The notes below the pieces were generated by a model that worked only from the letters and a program-made list of their open reading frames with translations, ran no database searches and was not told the DNA's origin. Below, in pieces: positions 39,026-47,964 of a stretch of 64,000 nucleotides of DNA. The stretch's first letter is position 1. Each line of letters starts with the position of its first letter. The translations under genes were made by a program, and so were the position numbers. Origin of the DNA: Rathayibacter tanaceti (GTDB lineage Bacteria; Actinomycetota; Actinomycetes; Actinomycetales; Microbacteriaceae). Where the stretch lies: assembly GCF_001634385.1 (NCBI RefSeq), contig NZ_LIIN01000003.1, positions 1 to 64,000 on the forward strand, given 5' to 3'.

Positions 39026-39080
39026 CGGGCCGCCTCCGCCCACCCCTCCGGCGCAGGTCGGCTGGGCGGGCGGAGGCCCG
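39026..39080. terminator. Probable terminator of the cell-wall-binding gene
   Basis: CGGGCcgCCTCCGCCC pairs with GGGCGGAGGCCCG leaving a 2-nt bulge. It lies 20 nt beyond the stop of the leftward gene; the rest of the 38837-39100 gap holds only the ettA leader. Confidence 0.5.
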
Positions 39081-39100
39081 TCATCGACAGGAGGAGCGTC

Positions 39101-41023
39101 TCAGCCGCAGGGCGTCAAAGCCGCGACGGAGTCGGACAGTGTCGCAGCGCTGCCGAGCAGGATGACCTCGGTGGCGCCGGACGAGGTGATGTCGGCCAGC
39201 ACAGCACGGGGCACGCAGGTCGGCTGGACAGCGAAGAGCGGGCTGCTCGTGTATCCGGCCGCCGCTGCTCCGGCGAGGGCGTCGGGGAACTTCTCGCCGG
39301 TGGCGAGGTAGACCGTCTTCGCCGAGGTGAAAGCCGCCCTGTTCAGCTTCTCGGAGGTGTCGTACCGGTCGATTCCGCCGATGCGCGTGATCGTCGGCAC
39401 CGGCAGCGAGCTCTCGATGCCCGCGCTCACCGAGAGCTCGGAGCCCGCGATGGTGAGGGTCATCACCCCCAGACCGCTGACGATCCCGCGGGTGACTGGG
39501 TCGGCAGCGCTCAGAGTCCCGTTGACGAGGACGACCGGGGAGTCGACCGAGCCCGCCGCCGCGCTGGCGCTCAGAGCATCCGGGAACTTCTCGCCCGTCG
39601 CGAGCCAGGCCCTCGACGATCCGCCGGAGAACGCGTACTGCATGATCAGCTTCGACGTGTCGTACCGGTCGACGCCGCCCAGGCGCCTGATGTCACGGTT
39701 CTTCGCATAGCCCGCGAGCTCCGCGTAGACCTGGTTGCCGACGCTGAGTTCGGATCCGACGACGACGATCTTCGCGGGCTTCAGGCGGATGAGCTCATCC
39801 CGCACCACCTGGCTCATCGATCCGCGATCGACGAGCAGCAGCGGCCCGCCCTGCTTCGCGGCGGCGGGACCTGCGCTGAGCGCGTCGGGAAAGTTCTCGC
39901 CCGTGGCGATGTAGACGACGGGGACGTTCGACCCGAAGGTGCGCTTCGAGACGGCGACCGCAGTGCCCTGGCGGTCGGTCCCGGCGATGCGCGAGACGGT
40001 CGGCTTGCCGGGCACGGGCGTCGCGGTAGGCGTCGGCGTGGGCGTGGCAGTCGGCGTAGGCGTGGCGGTCGGCGTGGGCGTAGCAGTCGGCGTGGGCGGA
40101 GTCGTGGGCGGTGTGGTCGGACCCGCTCCCGTCACGCGGACGGCCGTATCGACGTTCACGGTGGCGCCTGCGGGCTGCGTGCCGCCCCGGCTCACGCCGG
40201 ACACCTGCACTGCACTGCCCGTCCTGCCGGCGAAAGCGCTGTAGGCCTCGGCGGGTATGGTCACCGCGATCGAGGACTTGTCACTGTCGACGACGGCCTG
40301 CGCCGGCACCCGCTCCGACCTGCTGGGACCGACGTTCGCGCTGATGCCCTGCAGATCGAAGAAGCCGGGCACGCTGGTCTCGAGGACGACGACGTCGCTG
40401 CCCGCGATGTCGGTCGCAGAGGCGTTGCCGCCCCAGAACGATCCGCCCCGCTGGAGAGATGCGGCGTCGGCCGACAGGTCGACGCGTCCGAGCGTGCCCC
40501 CTGTGCCAGGTCCGATGGTCAGGATCGCGGTGGTGAACAGGTCGTACCCGATGTCGAACGGCTGGCCCAGCGGCAGCGTGACGGAGCTGAGCGGCTCCTT
40601 CTGCGCGCTGATCCGCAGTGGGACGGTCCCGCCTCCGAAGGAGGAGAGCGTGCGGTTCATCGAAATGCGGAACGTCCGACTGCCGCCGGTCAGGGTGCTC
40701 GTGCCTGTCAGGGCACTGCCCCCGAGCGCCCACTGGACCTGGGAGAAGTCCGGGTAGGGCGTGCTCGGTCGCGCCGACGAGGAGAGGGTGACCTCGAGCT
40801 CGGTCGCGTTGCCCGCGACCGGGGCGACCTGCGCGGCCGCGTAGTCCTCGGTGATGGACCAGTCGTACGGCGAACCCGCCACGAAGACGGAGCGGGTGAC
40901 CGCGGAGGCCGTCCCTGCTCCGCTGGTCACGCCCGCGGCGACGAGAGCGGCGACGCCTGCCGCCGCTATCGCCGTGCGCAGCCATCTCGCTCGGGGCGTC
41001 CGGTGCGATCGGTCAGCGGTCAT
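39101..41023 (-). CDS. Secreted protein with three cell-wall-binding type 2 repeats
   Basis: 640 aa. Signal peptide at residues 1-42 (basic start, Ala-rich core, cleavage near TASAVT). Residues 43-325 form a beta-rich region of unknown family. A Thr-Pro-Ala linker (PTATPTPTATP repeats) spans about 325-360. Three CWB2 repeats follow, each with the (R)IAGxDRxxTAV/GGVDRYDTS opening and the GENFPDALS or GEKFPDALS core. CWB2 modules anchor proteins non-covalently to wall polymers. GGGGGAG lies 7 nt before ATG 41023. The function of the N-terminal domain is unknown. Confidence 0.92.
   Translation of the reverse strand: MTADRSHRTPRARWLRTAIAAAGVAALVAAGVTSGAGTASAVTRSVFVAGSPYDWSITEDYAAAQVAPVAGNATELEVTLSSSARPSTPYPDFSQVQWALGGSALTGTSTLTGGSRTFRISMNRTLSSFGGGTVPLRISAQKEPLSSVTLPLGQPFDIGYDLFTTAILTIGPGTGGTLGRVDLSADAASLQRGGSFWGGNASATDIAGSDVVVLETSVPGFFDLQGISANVGPSRSERVPAQAVVDSDKSSIAVTIPAEAYSAFAGRTGSAVQVSGVSRGGTQPAGATVNVDTAVRVTGAGPTTPPTTPPTPTATPTPTATPTPTATPTPTPTATPVPGKPTVSRIAGTDRQGTAVAVSKRTFGSNVPVVYIATGENFPDALSAGPAAAKQGGPLLLVDRGSMSQVVRDELIRLKPAKIVVVGSELSVGNQVYAELAGYAKNRDIRRLGGVDRYDTSKLIMQYAFSGGSSRAWLATGEKFPDALSASAAAGSVDSPVVLVNGTLSAADPVTRGIVSGLGVMTLTIAGSELSVSAGIESSLPVPTITRIGGIDRYDTSEKLNRAAFTSAKTVYLATGEKFPDALAGAAAAGYTSSPLFAVQPTCVPRAVLADITSSGATEVILLGSAATLSDSVAALTPCG
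40018..40122 (-). repeat. In-frame tandem repeat encoding the Thr-Pro linker
   Basis: Imperfect tandem units of about 24 nt (GGCGTGGGCGTAGCAGTCGG-like on the plus strand) that read as TPTATPTP in the cell-wall-binding protein. Likely to vary in copy number. Confidence 0.75.
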
Positions 41024-41396
41024 ACGGTGGCTCCCCCGTCGTCGTGGTGCACCGACGTCAGCCGTCGGAGCGTCGATCTCGCGAAGCGCCGCACAGGAGC
41101 TCGCCACTGATCAGACATCGAATCCTATCCGGCACTGCAATTCCCCGCATCGCACGGCGGAGATCGACGGGTGAAGAGGTTCGGAGAATTCTTCGGAACA
41201 CTCCTCTTCGCTGGAGAGATCATTCGGCGACTCGACGGAGAGCCGGTGAGCGGTTCTCCGACTTCCCAGTGAACATCATCGAGCGCGCTGATGATCGGGA
41301 TGCTTCCGACTATCGCGCGAGAAGACCCCGCCGACCCGCGGAGCGTCCGCATCTCCGGCCCTCGAGATCGCTCGACCGGCCGCGGATCACTGCGGA
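41024..41396. other. Intergenic gap without a recognised gene
   Basis: 373 bp between two leftward genes. Lower GC than its surroundings. No ORF with a plausible ribosome site, tRNA or clear terminator was found. It should contain the promoter of the cell-wall-binding protein, but I could not place it. Confidence 0.5.
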
Positions 41397-41873
41397 TCAG
41401 CCGTCGACAGGAACAGTGCGTCCGATCAGGCAGGCACCCGTCGCGATCGGCGCCGCGACGACCGCACGCACGCCGCCGCTGCGCGGACCGTACTGACCGA
41501 CCAGGCAGGAGTCGCCGAGCTTCACCGCAACCTGGACCGAATCGGCGTCCAGGCCTACGGAGGTCTCATCGGCCGTCCTTTGCATCGAGTCGCGGGGGAA
41601 GCCCGCCGCGACGAGTGCGTCGACGACCGCAGAGCCCGCCACCTGCGGATCCGCTTCGGCGACATCGCGCAGTGTCCGATCGAAGACCGGGAGGTTCTGC
41701 TCGGCGGTGCCGCCCGCGAGGTAGGCGACCGGTGCGGGGGCCGCACTCGAGGCCTCCGCGGAGCTGGGGGTGGTGAGAGGCTCCGTCACATCCGACTCCG
41801 TGCAGCCGACGAGGACGAGGGTCAGGGCGCCGATCGCGAGTACGAGCCGGAGCCGTTGCGTCTGTGTCCTCAC
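41397..41873 (-). CDS. Predicted lipoprotein, 158 aa
   Basis: Lipobox LVGC near residues 21-24 after a hydrophobic signal, followed by a Ser/Ala/Pro-rich spacer and a globular domain of about 100 aa (LPVFDRTLRDVA, VDALVAAGF, TSVGLDADSVQVAVK). The Cys pair (GDSCLVGQ, GACLIG) may form a disulfide. It resembles a family of Microbacteriaceae lipoproteins of unknown function (possibly DUF6993; not certain). GTG 41873. Located downstream of ssb on the same strand with a 39-nt gap. Confidence 0.82.
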   Translation of the reverse strand: MRTQTQRLRLVLAIGALTLVLVGCTESDVTEPLTTPSSAEASSAAPAPVAYLAGGTAEQNLPVFDRTLRDVAEADPQVAGSAVVDALVAAGFPRDSMQRTADETSVGLDADSVQVAVKLGDSCLVGQYGPRSGGVRAVVAAPIATGACLIGRTVPVDG

Positions 41874-41912
41874 CCGGTTCCTCCTGACAGGAGCGGACCT
41901 CGCTCCGACCCC

Positions 41913-42443
41913 TCAGAACGGGGTGTCACCGGATTCTAGCGAGGGCGTCGCACCGCCCTCCTCCACGCCGGCCGCCGTCGGCGCACTCTCGGGGGCAGCG
42001 CCCCAGTCCTTCGGTGCCTCGTGACCATTCGGCTGGTCCTCACTCCACCCGGGCGTCGTGGCGGAGGCGTGAGGAGCGGATGCGCGCGCGATGGTCTTCG
42101 TGTAGCGCGTCGTTCCCCAGGCGAGATCGTGGCCGATGCCCTCGGCGGTGACCACGACGTCGGTGCCCGTCCTGCCTCCAGAGTCCCACGCCTTCACCGC
42201 GAGACGCCCGGTGACGACCACCCGGTCGCCTCGCGCGAGCGAGGCCAGGGCGTTTCCGGCCAGGCCGTTGAAGGCGGTGATGGTGTACCAGTTCGTCGAG
42301 CCGTCCACCCAGCGCTGCTCGGCGCGGTCGTAACGCCTCTGCGCGGAGGCGAGGCGGAAACTGGTCATCGCGGCACCGCTCGTCGTGTCGATGCTCCGTG
42401 GCTCCGTGCCGATGACTCCGATGACGGTCAGCGTGTCGGTCAT
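41913..42443 (-). CDS. ssb: Single-stranded DNA-binding protein (second SSB paralogue)
   Basis: 176 aa. OB fold: MTDTLTVIGVIGTEP, the aromatic strand TNWYTITAFNGLAGNA and GDRVVVTGRL. A Pro/Gly/Glu-rich tail ends in GDTPF, a weak form of the DDxPF tip that recruits repair proteins. The replicative SSB normally sits with rpsF/rpsR/rplI, so this is probably the accessory copy, as with Rv2478c near ettA in mycobacteria. GAGAGGA precedes ATG 42443. Two inverted repeats lie upstream. Confidence 0.93.
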   Translation of the reverse strand: MTDTLTVIGVIGTEPRSIDTTSGAAMTSFRLASAQRRYDRAEQRWVDGSTNWYTITAFNGLAGNALASLARGDRVVVTGRLAVKAWDSGGRTGTDVVVTAEGIGHDLAWGTTRYTKTIARASAPHASATTPGWSEDQPNGHEAPKDWGAAPESAPTAAGVEEGGATPSLESGDTPF

Positions 42444-42492
42444 GGTGGTGTCCTCTCGTTCTGGGCACCCGCCGCTGATGCGCCGGGTGCGA

Positions 42493-42526
42493 CGCCCGAG
42501 TGGAGGGGGCTGGTACCACTCGGGCG
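42493..42526. repeat. Inverted repeat in the ssb leader
   Basis: CGCCCGAGTGG (42493-42503) and CCACTCGGGCG (42516-42526), 11 bp perfect with a 12-nt loop, 50 nt before the ssb start. Could be a hairpin or an operator. Confidence 0.6.
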
Positions 42527-42547
42527 CCGCAGGAACAGTGTCATGAC

Positions 42548-42582
42548 GAAGGGCCCGCCTCCGGGGTGGAGAAGGGCCCTTC
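42548..42582. terminator. Terminator after msrA
   Basis: Perfect 9-bp stem GAAGGGCCC/GGGCCCTTC with a 17-nt loop, 40 nt past the msrA stop. Confidence 0.65.
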
Positions 42583-42621
42583 TGGGGAGGGATCGCAGAT
42601 ATCGGCCCCTGTGGAGGAGGC

Positions 42622-43149
42622 CTATGAAGCCCTGATGTACGTCGAGTAGGACTTCCGGATCTTGTTCACCTTGGGCAGAGCGACAGCGAGGCAGTACCCC
42701 TGACCGGGGTTCTTCGCGAAGAAGTCCTGGTGGTAGTCCTCCGCCGGGTAGTACACGCCGAGCGGGGATATCTCCGTGACGATCTGGCCGTCCCACCACT
42801 CCGATGCGCGATCTCGGGCGGCCTCGAACAGCTCCTTCTCTTCGTCGGTCGAGTAGAACATCGCCGAACGGTACTGCGTGCCGACATCGTTGCCCTGCCG
42901 GTTGAGCTGCCGCGGGTCGTGGAGGGTGAAGAAGACGTCGAGGATGACCTGCTCGGGGATGACATCGGGATCGAAGGTGACCGCGACGGCCTCGGCGTGC
43001 CCGGTGCGTCCGGAGCAGACGTCCTCGTAGTCGGGCTCGGTCGTGCGTCCGCCGGTGTAGCCGGAGACGACCTCGGTCACGCCGTCGAGGACGCGGTACA
43101 CGGCGTCCAGACACCAGAAGCATCCTCCGGCGAGTACGAATGTGCGCAT
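42622..43149 (-). CDS. msrA: Peptide methionine-(S)-S-oxide reductase
   Basis: 175 aa. Repairs oxidised methionine. Catalytic motif GGCFWC at residues 8-13, then GYTGG, YEDVCSGRTGHAEAV and the C-terminal YHQDFFAKNPGQGYC with the resolving Cys. ATG 43149 follows AGGAAGTGAG; the upstream in-frame extension is non-coding. Divergent from the aldo-keto reductase. Confidence 0.96.
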   Translation of the reverse strand: MRTFVLAGGCFWCLDAVYRVLDGVTEVVSGYTGGRTTEPDYEDVCSGRTGHAEAVAVTFDPDVIPEQVILDVFFTLHDPRQLNRQGNDVGTQYRSAMFYSTDEEKELFEAARDRASEWWDGQIVTEISPLGVYYPAEDYHQDFFAKNPGQGYCLAVALPKVNKIRKSYSTYIRAS

Positions 43150-43258
43150 TGCGTGGTCACTCACTTCCTGTCGCGTCGACGCGGCCGGGGCGCCGGGCAC
43201 GTCCTTGAATCAAACACCCTCGGGAGCCGCCGCATTCCGCGCGCGGCTCCGACTCGAT

Positions 43259-43264
43259 TAGAGT
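43259..43264 (+). promoter_or_regulatory. -10 element TAGAGT, leaderless start of the aldo-keto reductase gene
   Basis: Ends 6 nt before GTG 43271; no Shine-Dalgarno. Confidence 0.5.
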
Positions 43265-43270
43265 CACGGC

Positions 43271-44278
<1,008 letters not shown>

Positions 44279-44363
44279 TCGCCGGCGGGGATGTCGGAGG
44301 TCGGCCGTAGTCTGCGACAGCACTCGGCCGAGGGGTGCTCCGAGACTCGAGCAGGAGGAACCG

Positions 44364-44600
44364 ATGTCCTTGTCCACGCTGCAGGCGACCCGCACACCGC
44401 CGACTCTCACCCGGGTCAACTCCCGTCTCTGGCGCGTCAGCACGGGTTCCGGAGCCGTCGTCGGCCACATCGAGCTGGTCGACGATCCGCAGGGCGAGCG
44501 CTACCGGGCCCGGCTGCTGCGCGCCGGAATGCCGGCGGGTGCCCAGCTCGGTGAGTTCTGGAACGTCAACGACGCCGTCGAGGTCTTCCGGGTCGCCTGA
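44364..44600 (+). CDS. Small hypothetical protein, 78 aa
   Basis: ATG 44364 has AGGAGG 6-7 nt upstream. The sequence is soluble with two short amphipathic beta stretches (RLWRVSTGSGAVVGHIELV, YRARLLRAGM) and EFWNVNDAVEVFRVA at the end. I do not recognise a family. It follows the aldo-keto reductase by 85 nt in the same direction. The strong ribosome site and normal codon bias support expression. Confidence 0.7.
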   Translation: MSLSTLQATRTPPTLTRVNSRLWRVSTGSGAVVGHIELVDDPQGERYRARLLRAGMPAGAQLGEFWNVNDAVEVFRVA

Positions 44601-44730
44601 GCGCAGCGCGACCGTGCCCACCGGGGTGATGAGCGGGCGCGAGATCCCCCGTGGCCGTCCGGGCCCGCGCCGCAGGAGGTCGATCCCCCGCCAGGCGGCG
44701 TGCCGACGCCGTTGCGCAGGTCGCCGCGGC

Positions 44731-44736
44731 TAGCGT
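44731..44736 (+). promoter_or_regulatory. -10 element TAGCGT, leaderless start of the next gene
   Basis: Ends 7 nt before ATG 44744; no Shine-Dalgarno. Confidence 0.4.
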
Positions 44737-44743
44737 TCGCCTC

Positions 44744-45781
44744 ATGCAGTGGAACGAGTTCTTGTCCTGGATCCGCACGAGCGACGGGCATCAGGCGATC
44801 TTCACCGCCGCGGTCATCCTGCTCGCGGTGGTGATCGGCGTCGTCGTCACCGCGTCGGTGTTCCGCGCGTCGATCGCACGGCTGATCCGCCAGCAGGACC
44901 ACGAGCGCAAGAACGCGATCATCGCGACGCTGGTGGATGCAGCGGTCGACGCCTCCGCCTGGAACGTGCTGAGCCAGTCCGAGCGGGTGTTGAGCGATCG
45001 CGCCTCTGCTCAAGCGGAGACCCATCTCAGACTGCTGCCGGTCAAGGGCTCCGGCGTCGCCGCCAACTGGGCCGCGCACGAACTGGCCGAGCTGAAGCAC
45101 ACGTCGAGCACCGGCGGCTATCAGACGCAGGCGAGCGTGGGAGAGTTCCGCGACCGTCTCGTGCAGTGGCGGGACAGGCCCGGCCGTGCACGCAAGGCTT
45201 TTCTCGCCGACCTCGAGCGTTGGCGCTTCTCCGAGACCGGCCGCGACCACGAGGCCGAGGCCACCGACGCCGAGCAGCTCCTGATGCCGGACCGACCTGT
45301 CGCTGGCCAGCAGCCCCCGGCCGCCGTCGCGGACACGGCAGCCCCGGCCGCGTCGCCCGTCGTCGTCGGAGCCGCCCCGGCGCGACCGGACGAGTACCAG
45401 CGACCCACCCCGACCATCGTTCTTCCGCCGGCAGACGCCGACCCGTCGCAGGACGAGACCAGCCGGCTCCTCGCCGATGTCGACCGCCTGGAGGTGACGT
45501 CTCGGGAACGTCCCGTCGAGGAGCTCCCTCCCGTCGAGACCAACCGGACGGCTCCTGTCGAGGGCTCGCAGCAATCGTCGCCGGCGCCCGCCGAGACGCC
45601 CGAGCCGACGGAGCTACCCAGGACCAGGGGCCGAGCAGCCTTTCAGCGGACGAGGACGATGCGGTCGTCCGAGCCGACGAGGCGCGCTTCGCGAGGTCCA
45701 GCGCCGACGATGCTGGAAGGCCCTCGGTCGACGACGGCCGTCCCTCCGACTGAGCCGGTCTCTGCGACCGACCCGATCTGA
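44744..45781 (+). CDS. Single-pass membrane protein with a disordered cytoplasmic tail, unknown function
   Basis: 345 aa. Short N-terminus, one hydrophobic helix at about residues 17-40, then a helical charged domain to about residue 180 (ERKNAIIATLVDAAVDASAW, EFRDRLVQWRDRPGRARKA). A Pro/Ala/Glu/Thr-rich tail without predicted structure follows. No family recognised. An in-frame upstream start at 44651 would add basic residues in front of the helix; I prefer ATG 44744 because TAGCGT lies 7 nt before it. Followed by a strong terminator. Confidence 0.78.
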   Translation: MQWNEFLSWIRTSDGHQAIFTAAVILLAVVIGVVVTASVFRASIARLIRQQDHERKNAIIATLVDAAVDASAWNVLSQSERVLSDRASAQAETHLRLLPVKGSGVAANWAAHELAELKHTSSTGGYQTQASVGEFRDRLVQWRDRPGRARKAFLADLERWRFSETGRDHEAEATDAEQLLMPDRPVAGQQPPAAVADTAAPAASPVVVGAAPARPDEYQRPTPTIVLPPADADPSQDETSRLLADVDRLEVTSRERPVEELPPVETNRTAPVEGSQQSSPAPAETPEPTELPRTRGRAAFQRTRTMRSSEPTRRASRGPAPTMLEGPRSTTAVPPTEPVSATDPI

Positions 45782-45804
45782 GCGAGCTCCCGAACGGAGG
45801 ATGC

Positions 45805-45844
45805 AGAGAGGGCCCCGACTGCTGACGCGGTCGGGGCCCTCTCT
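45805..45844. terminator. Strong bidirectional terminator
   Basis: 15-bp perfect stem AGAGAGGGCCCCGAC/GTCGGGGCCCTCTCT with a 10-nt loop, followed by GT-rich sequence; lies between convergent genes ending at 45781 and 45873. Confidence 0.88.
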
Positions 45845-45872
45845 GTCGTGCGGGTGGTGCATCTCGTACGGT

Positions 45873-45983
45873 TCAGCTGTGTGCATCTCGTGCACGGGCA
45901 ACTCGGCCGACCAGCACGGCGAGTGGCGCCGCGACGATCGTCCACGCGACGGCGATTCCACCGAGGATGGCGAGGAGCAGCAT
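45873..45983 (-). CDS. Small membrane protein, 36 aa
   Basis: ATG 45983 is preceded by GGAGGTACGACC, an excellent ribosome site. One transmembrane helix (LLLAILGGIAVAWTIVAAPL) fills most of the protein, ending in a basic tail VGRVARARDAHS. No known family; the topology resembles short regulatory subunits. It ends near a strong terminator, as expected for a real transcript. Confidence 0.65.
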   Translation of the reverse strand: MLLLAILGGIAVAWTIVAAPLAVLVGRVARARDAHS

Positions 45984-46330
45984 GGTCGTACCTCCGTTCG
46001 TTACGTCGTTGTAATTCCGGTCACCCCAAGACTAGGTGCCTGAACGACACTCAAACGCCATCGGGTGGGAAACACGCCGGTGTTGCCTCTGATTTACCGG
46101 TGTGTTAGTGGTGCACGACCCGCGATTCCTCATCCGAAGGGCAGGGCAGCGGAGGAACTCCCGTATCTGGACACGATGACCCGACAGTGCAGCCGGAGAG
46201 GGTCTGACCAAGAGGAGGCAAAGGTCATCGTGCAGCGCTCCCGATCGGGACCGGAGAAACGGGTCGGGAGGAATCGTGCGTACTCTGCCGGAGAGGGAGA
46301 AGAGCAAGGGCGAACAGCCTTCGCCAGCGT
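45984..46330. other. Intergenic gap before tRNA-Arg, no gene recognised
   Basis: 347 bp, distinctly lower GC near 46000-46150. Contains a 9-bp imperfect hairpin CACGCCGGT...ACCGGTGTG near 46073-46104. No credible ORF with a ribosome site. Likely holds the promoter of the 36-aa membrane protein. Confidence 0.45.
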
Positions 46331-46405
46331 GGTGCCCCCGGCAGGAATCGAACCTGCGACCAAGAGATTAGAAGGCTCCTGCTCTATCCGCTGAGCTACG
46401 GGGGC
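46331..46405 (-). tRNA. tRNA-Arg (anticodon TCT)
   Basis: Acceptor GCCCCCG/CGGGGGC, D-arm GCTCAGCGGATAGAGC, anticodon loop with TCT, T-loop TTCGATT, discriminator A, encoded CCA. Confidence 0.95.
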
Positions 46406-46460
46406 GTGCGTCGATCAGGATACCGGGCGACGGGAGTGCGGCGTCCTCGTCGTGGGACGG

Positions 46461-46679
46461 TCAGGCGCCCCGCACCAGGCCGAGGACGCCCACCACCAGG
46501 GAGATCGCGGCCAGGGCGAGCGAGATCCCGATCAGGACGGTGTGAACCCGCAGGAAGGTCGTCGCGCGACCGTCCACACCGCGGGCGCGCGGGTCCCTGC
46601 GCACGCGGCGGAGGAACGGCGGCCAGACGACGGCGTTCCACACGGCGTTGACGATCAGGGTCCAGCAAACGAGCGTCAT
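46461..46679 (-). CDS. SCO4848-family small membrane protein
   Basis: 72 aa with two hydrophobic helices separated by a basic loop (FLRRVRRDPRARG); the pattern WTLIVNAVWNAVVWPPFLR then HTVLIGISLALA fits the SCO4848-type family of unknown function found near orn in actinobacteria. ATG 46679 or the adjacent GTG 46682; TACACT at 46696-46691 lies 8 nt before the GTG, so it may be leaderless. Divergent from orn. Confidence 0.75.
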   Translation of the reverse strand: MTLVCWTLIVNAVWNAVVWPPFLRRVRRDPRARGVDGRATTFLRVHTVLIGISLALAAISLVVGVLGLVRGA

Positions 46680-46739
46680 CACGAGGGTCCAGTGTAGGAG
46701 GCTCCACCGGCTCCGGACGCCGCTGTCCGTGCCCGCGGA

Positions 46740-46745
46740 TAGACT
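46740..46745 (+). promoter_or_regulatory. -10 element TAGACT, leaderless start of orn
   Basis: Ends 6 nt before ATG 46752; no Shine-Dalgarno. Confidence 0.5.
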
Positions 46746-46751
46746 GCCGCC

Positions 46752-47372
46752 ATGAGTAGCGCCCCCGACCGTCTTGTCTGGATCGACTGCGAGATGACGG
46801 GGCTCGACCTCTCCGTCGACGAACTCGTCGAGATCGCCGTCATCGTCACCGACTTCGATCTCGAGCCCCTCGATGAAGGCCTCTCCATCGTGATCCGGCC
46901 CGACACGACCGCGCTCGAGAACATGGGCGATTTCGTGCGCAGCATGCACGAGACATCGGGTCTGCTCACTGAGATCCCCTCCGGCGTGAGTGTCGCCGAG
47001 GCGGAGTACGAAGTGCTCGAGTACGTGCTCAAGCACGTGCCCTCCGAACAGCACGCCCCCCTCGCCGGCAATTCGATCGGCACCGACCGGGCCTTCCTCG
47101 CGAAGTTCATGCCCCGGCTCGATTCCCACCTGCACTACCGCAACGTCGACGTCAGCACGATCAAGGAGCTGGCCCGCCGCTGGTTCCCGCGCATCTATTT
47201 CAACGCGCCGGCGAAGCACGGCGGTCACCGTGCCCTCGCGGACATCCTTGAGAGCATCCGTGAGCTCCGCTACTACCGTCGTGCCGTGTTCGTGGCGGAG
47301 CCAGGCCCGACGACAGCCGAGGTGCAGGCCGTCTCGGCCGCGGTGGTGGACGAGTTCGCTCCTCGGATGTAG
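46752..47372 (+). CDS. orn: Oligoribonuclease
   Basis: 206 aa. DEDDh 3'-5' exonuclease that degrades the last 2-5 nt of RNA and pGpG. Motifs: [11 protein letters not shown] near residues 9-19 (first Asp/Glu pair), [10 protein letters not shown], and [11 protein letters not shown] (His/Asp). The C-terminal extension beyond the E. coli length is common in actinobacteria. Leaderless start probable. Confidence 0.96.
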   Translation: MSSAPDRLVWIDCEMTGLDLSVDELVEIAVIVTDFDLEPLDEGLSIVIRPDTTALENMGDFVRSMHETSGLLTEIPSGVSVAEAEYEVLEYVLKHVPSEQHAPLAGNSIGTDRAFLAKFMPRLDSHLHYRNVDVSTIKELARRWFPRIYFNAPAKHGGHRALADILESIRELRYYRRAVFVAEPGPTTAEVQAVSAAVVDEFAPRM

Positions 47373-47421
47373 TACTCTCGTACAGTTGCTTCGCGGGGTG
47401 CGCCTCGCGGAACGCACTCCT

Positions 47422-47498
47422 GGTGGGTATAGCTCAGTTGGCAGAGCGCCTGGTTGTGGTCTAGGAGGCCGCGGGTTCGAGCCCCGTTACTCACCCCA
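47422..47498 (+). tRNA. tRNA-His (anticodon GTG)
   Basis: Acceptor GTGGGTA/TACTCAC with an extra G(-1) at 47422 opposite discriminator C, as expected for tRNA-His; anticodon loop TTGTGGT; T-loop TTCGAGC; CCA encoded. Confidence 0.95.
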
Positions 47499-47516
47499 GT
47501 GGCTGTGTATGCAGCG

Positions 47517-47551
47517 GAAGAGGCCCGGAGTCGCAGACTCCGGGCCTCTTC
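47517..47551 (+). terminator. Terminator after tRNA-His
   Basis: 15-bp perfect stem GAAGAGGCCCGGAGT/ACTCCGGGCCTCTTC with a 5-nt loop, 18 nt past the tRNA. Confidence 0.88.
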
Positions 47552-47613
47552 GCATCCCGGCCCGGAAGCGCTCCCGTGCCATGCGCCGGATCTCCCGGAG
47601 AGAGGTGAAACCG

Positions 47614-47964
47614 ATGCTCGACATCGATGAGGCCGCCTTCGAGGCGCTCGTCGTCGCCGAGCTCGACGCGCTGCCGGACGACATGGTCGACGGACTGGAC
47701 AACCTCGTGTTCGTCGTCGAAGACCGGCCTGAAGACGGCTCGCTCGATCTGCTCGGCATTTACGACGGCGTCGCCCTGACCGAGCGCGAGCGCTACGGCT
47801 TCGGTGAGATGCCCGACCGGATCGTGCTGTTCCGCGAACCGCACCTCGCGGCGTGCGAGGACCTCGACGAACTCCGGGAGGAGATCCACGTGACGCTCGT
47901 GCACGAGATCGCACACTTCTACGGCATCGACGACGAGCGCCTGCACGAGCTCGGCTGGGCCTGA
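47614..47964 (+). CDS. Small zincin-like metallopeptidase
   Basis: 116 aa. The C-terminal HEIAHFYGIDDERLHELG is the HExxHxxGxxD metal motif of the minimal MPN/DUF1025-type metallopeptidase family. ATG 47614 follows AGAGGTGAAA. Substrate unknown. Its 3' end overlaps the convergent kinase gene by 46 nt. Confidence 0.87.
   Translation: MLDIDEAAFEALVVAELDALPDDMVDGLDNLVFVVEDRPEDGSLDLLGIYDGVALTERERYGFGEMPDRIVLFREPHLAACEDLDELREEIHVTLVHEIAHFYGIDDERLHELGWA

Noticed and set aside
40018-40122. Non-coding minisatellite
   Set aside because: It lies in frame within the cell-wall-binding protein and encodes the Thr-Pro linker.
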